A stretch of 9,944 nt of DNA. It comes from CAVPEW01 sp050247895 (GTDB taxonomy: Bacteria > Actinomycetota > Acidimicrobiia > Acidimicrobiales > VFJN01). Positions 8,249 to 9,944 of this stretch are shown one piece after another. The first letter of the stretch is position 1, and each line of letters opens with the position of its first letter. Both the position numbers and the translations under genes were made by a program. The notes under the pieces were generated by a model. It was not told where the DNA came from and did not search any database. It saw only the letters and a list, made by a program, of their open reading frames with translations. Location of the stretch: contig JBFWTJ010000138.1 in NCBI GenBank assembly GCA_050247895.1, positions 1 to 9,944 of the forward strand, written 5' to 3'.

Positions 8249-9073
8249 TCAGGCCGCCTCGTCGGTGACGAAGTCGATGAGGCGCTCGACGGCGCCCACC
8301 AGCTCCGGCTCGAGGTCCCGGTAGCTCGAGACGCGAGCCAGGAGCTGGCGCCAGAACGTCCCGGCCGGTTCGTCGATGCCCAGCGCGGCGAGGACGCCCT
8401 GCTTCCAGGGCACGCCCCGGGGCACGTCGGGCCAGGCCGGGATGGCGGCCACGGCCGGCCGGACCGCGGCCCACACGTCGACGAAGGACGTGCCGGTGAC
8501 CAGCACGTGCGGGTGGCGGACGGCGTCGGCGGCCCGGGCCTCCTTCGACCCCTCGACGAGGTGGTCGAGCAGGATCCCCAGCCGGCGGCCCGGTCCCGGG
8601 TCGAAGTCCCACACCAGGGCTTCGAGGTCGTCCATGCCGTCGAGCCGCTCCACGACCACGCCGACGTCGCGCAGGTCGTCGCCCCAGACCTTCTCGACCA
8701 GCTCGGCGTCGTGGATCCCCTCGACCAGGATGCGGCTCGCCCGGGCCACCCGTGCCGGCGCGGCCGGCGCGGCGATCGAGCCCGAGGCCGTGATCCGCAC
8801 CCGCCGCTCGGGGGCGGGCGCGGGCCGGACCAGCGTCACCGGCCGGCCCTCGAACAGGAAGCCGCCGGGCAGCGGCCGGAACGGCCGGTGGGCGCCGTCG
8901 GGCGTGCGCAGGGTCACCACGTCGTCGGCGAACGACACGACCTCGCCGACCGCGCCGGTGATCCGGTGCTCGACGAAGGTCCCGGGCCGGGCCTCGACGA
9001 CGGGGAATTCCGGGGGGCGCCGACGGGGGCCGTCCAGGTCGAGGGGTCCCGACAGGATCCCGTCGTTCGCCAT
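8249..9073 (-). CDS. DUF3097 family protein with Toprim-like motifs
   Basis: 274 residues, starting MANDGILSGPLDLDG. It resembles the DUF3097 family, an uncharacterised group I know mainly from Actinobacteria. An N-terminal region of about 90 residues looks like a small β-rich domain (VEHRITGAVGEVVSF, VVTLRTPDG, GFLFEGRPVTLVRP). A Toprim-like core follows: SRILVEGIHDAELVEKVWGD (113-132, with Glu 118), VVVERLDGMDDL (139-150), and GRRLGILLDHLVEGSKEAR (162-180), where Asp 170 would match the acidic DxD position of Toprim enzymes. The C-terminus is helical (VPWKQGVLAALG, AVERLIDFVTDEAA). Toprim domains act in primases, topoisomerases and OLD/RecR-type proteins, so a nucleic-acid role is plausible but unproven. 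A TACCGT box six bases before the ATG supports the start and a leaderless message. It is divergent from the ABC-F gene. Confidence 0.85.
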   Translation of the reverse strand: MANDGILSGPLDLDGPRRRPPEFPVVEARPGTFVEHRITGAVGEVVSFADDVVTLRTPDGAHRPFRPLPGGFLFEGRPVTLVRPAPAPERRVRITASGSIAAPAAPARVARASRILVEGIHDAELVEKVWGDDLRDVGVVVERLDGMDDLEALVWDFDPGPGRRLGILLDHLVEGSKEARAADAVRHPHVLVTGTSFVDVWAAVRPAVAAIPAWPDVPRGVPWKQGVLAALGIDEPAGTFWRQLLARVSSYRDLEPELVGAVERLIDFVTDEAA

Positions 9074-9079
9074 GGGTGC

Positions 9080-9085
9080 ACGGTA
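9080..9085 (-). promoter_or_regulatory. Putative -10 box of the DUF3097 gene
   Basis: On the - strand TACCGT is followed by GCACCC and the ATG at 9073. The spacing matches the herA and exporter promoters and predicts a leaderless message. No -35 consensus is evident. Confidence 0.55.
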
Positions 9086-9114
9086 ACGAGCGATCGGGGG
9101 CGCCGAGTGGATTG

Positions 9115-9127
9115 TGCGACGATCGCA
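9115..9127. repeat. Short inverted repeat TGCGA-CGA-TCGCA before the ABC-F gene
   Basis: Five-base arms pair perfectly around a 3-base spacer, ending two bases before the GTG at 9130. It overlaps the position of a weak -10-like GACGAT (9118-9123), which lies six bases before the GTG. It may be an operator, but the arms are short and chance is a fair explanation. Confidence 0.3.
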
Positions 9128-9129
9128 AC

Positions 9130-9944
9130 GTGATCCTCGTCGACGCCCAGGGCCTGGCCGTGAGCCGACCCGGGCGCCCCCTGTTCGCCGACCTCGACGT
9201 GACCGTGGCGACCGGGGACCGCCTGGCCGTCGTGGGCATCAACGGCACCGGGAAGTCCACGCTGCTCAAGGTCCTGGCCGGCGCGGTCGAGCCCGAGGCC
9301 GGCACGGTCCGTCGGGGCCGTGGCCTGCGCCTGTCGCACCTCGACCAGGACGCGCCCCTGCCGGGCGGCACCGTGCGCCAGGTCGTCGGCGGGGGGTGGG
9401 AGGTCGAGGCGATCCTCGACCGCCTCGAGCTGGGCGATGCGCTCGACCTGGACGTGGACCGGCTCTCGGGCGGCCAGGCCAAGCGGGTGGCGCTGGCCCG
9501 GGCGCTGGCCGCGGTGGGCGGTGACGGCGGCCGGGCCGGCGAGGAGGACCTGCTGGTCCTCGATGAGCCCACCAACCACCTCGACCGTGACGCCATCGAG
9601 TGGCTGGAGGAGTGGTTGGCCGGGTTCGGGGGCGGGCTGCTGATGGTCACCCACGACCGGCACGTCCTGGACCGGGTGACCAACCGCATCCTGGAGCTCG
9701 ACCGGGGTCGCGGGCACGTCCACGACGGCGGGTACCAGTCCTACCTCGACGCCCGGGCCGAGCGCGAGGAGCGGGCCGCCCGCGGCGAGCAGGTGCGCCG
9801 CAACCTGGCCCGGTCCGAGCTGGCCTGGTTGCGCCGGGGGGCCCCGGCCCGGACCCGCAAGCCCCGGGCCCGCGTCGAGGCGGCCACCGCCCTGGTCGGG
9901 GCCCGGGCCGAGGCCGCGGCCCGCCGGGGCGAGCTGCCCCTGCA
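9130..9944 (+). CDS. Uup-like ABC-F family ATPase, N-terminal part (gene runs off the window)
   Basis: 271 residues are visible from the GTG at 9130 (VILVDAQGLAVSRPGRPLF); the second ATPase domain lies beyond the window. ABC-F proteins are soluble twin-ATPase factors that act on the ribosome, in translation rescue or antibiotic protection; Uup is also linked to replication and transposon excision. The first domain has Walker A GINGTGKST (36-44), a Q-loop-like segment LSHLDQD (68-74), signature LSGGQAKRVALARAL (112-126), Walker B LLVLDEPTNHLD (141-152) and H-loop MVTHDRHVLD (172-181). It then enters a charged linker with LAWLRRGAPARTRKPRARVE (231-250), which resembles the Uup pattern EVWIRQGIKARRTRNEGRV. 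Walker A and signature are closer together than in E. coli Uup, so this domain is compact. A GACGAT box six bases before the GTG is a weak leaderless -10. The family call is firm; the Uup subgroup is likely, not certain. Confidence 0.88.
   Translation, partial: MILVDAQGLAVSRPGRPLFADLDVTVATGDRLAVVGINGTGKSTLLKVLAGAVEPEAGTVRRGRGLRLSHLDQDAPLPGGTVRQVVGGGWEVEAILDRLELGDALDLDVDRLSGGQAKRVALARALAAVGGDGGRAGEEDLLVLDEPTNHLDRDAIEWLEEWLAGFGGGLLMVTHDRHVLDRVTNRILELDRGRGHVHDGGYQSYLDARAEREERAARGEQVRRNLARSELAWLRRGAPARTRKPRARVEAATALVGARAEAAARRGELPL

Noticed and set aside
9114..9689. Alternative frames over the start of the ABC-F gene on both strands
   Set aside because: The frame from GTG 9130 carries every ABC-F motif in order; the others are Arg/Pro- or Ser/Arg-rich shadows.

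Overview
This is a very GC-rich, gene-dense stretch of chromosome. Third codon positions are almost always G or C, GTG starts are common, and genes abut or overlap by a few bases. Three genes have a TANNNT -10 box exactly six bases before the start codon, the layout of leaderless transcripts. Together with a DUF3097 protein and a DrrAB-type ABC exporter, this points to an actinobacterium. A deep lineage such as Acidimicrobiia is possible, but that is a guess from general resemblance. There are no RNA genes, mobile elements or CRISPR arrays, and no gene-free stretch longer than about 100 bases.

Layout, left to right. (a) 1-159, + strand: the 3' end of a gene whose tail resembles the MnhG/MrpG subunit of a cation/proton antiporter. 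(b) 150-6356, - strand: a tight four-gene operon, transcribed right to left as herA-like ATPase, sbcD (Mre11), sbcC (Rad50) and nurA-like nuclease, with junctions of 2 nt, 4 nt overlap and 2 nt. This is the content and flavour of the archaeal HerA-Mre11-Rad50-NurA end-resection cluster, in a bacterial setting. (c) 6357-6452: a compact divergent promoter region with a -10 box on each strand and three consecutive inverted repeats, one of which covers the -10 box of the rightward gene. (d) 6453-8245, + strand: a two-gene DrrA/DrrB-like ABC exporter. (e) 8249-9073, - strand: a DUF3097 protein with Toprim-like motifs. (f) 9074-9129: a short divergent intergenic region. (g) 9130 to the window end, + strand: the 5' part of a Uup-like ABC-F ATPase.

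How the genes fit together. SbcC and SbcD form the zinc-hooked nuclease complex that recognises and trims DNA ends. HerA is a hexameric translocase that, with NurA, resects the end further. Encoding all four as one coupled unit suggests one end-processing machine for double-strand-break repair or for attack on foreign DNA ends. The HerA P-loop departs from the canonical form (GISGVATKTT), which marks a distinct HerA subfamily. The exporter pair is a separate unit, probably under a repressor encoded elsewhere. Its operator lies close enough to the herA promoter for cross-talk to be possible. DUF3097 and the ABC-F protein are a further divergent pair.
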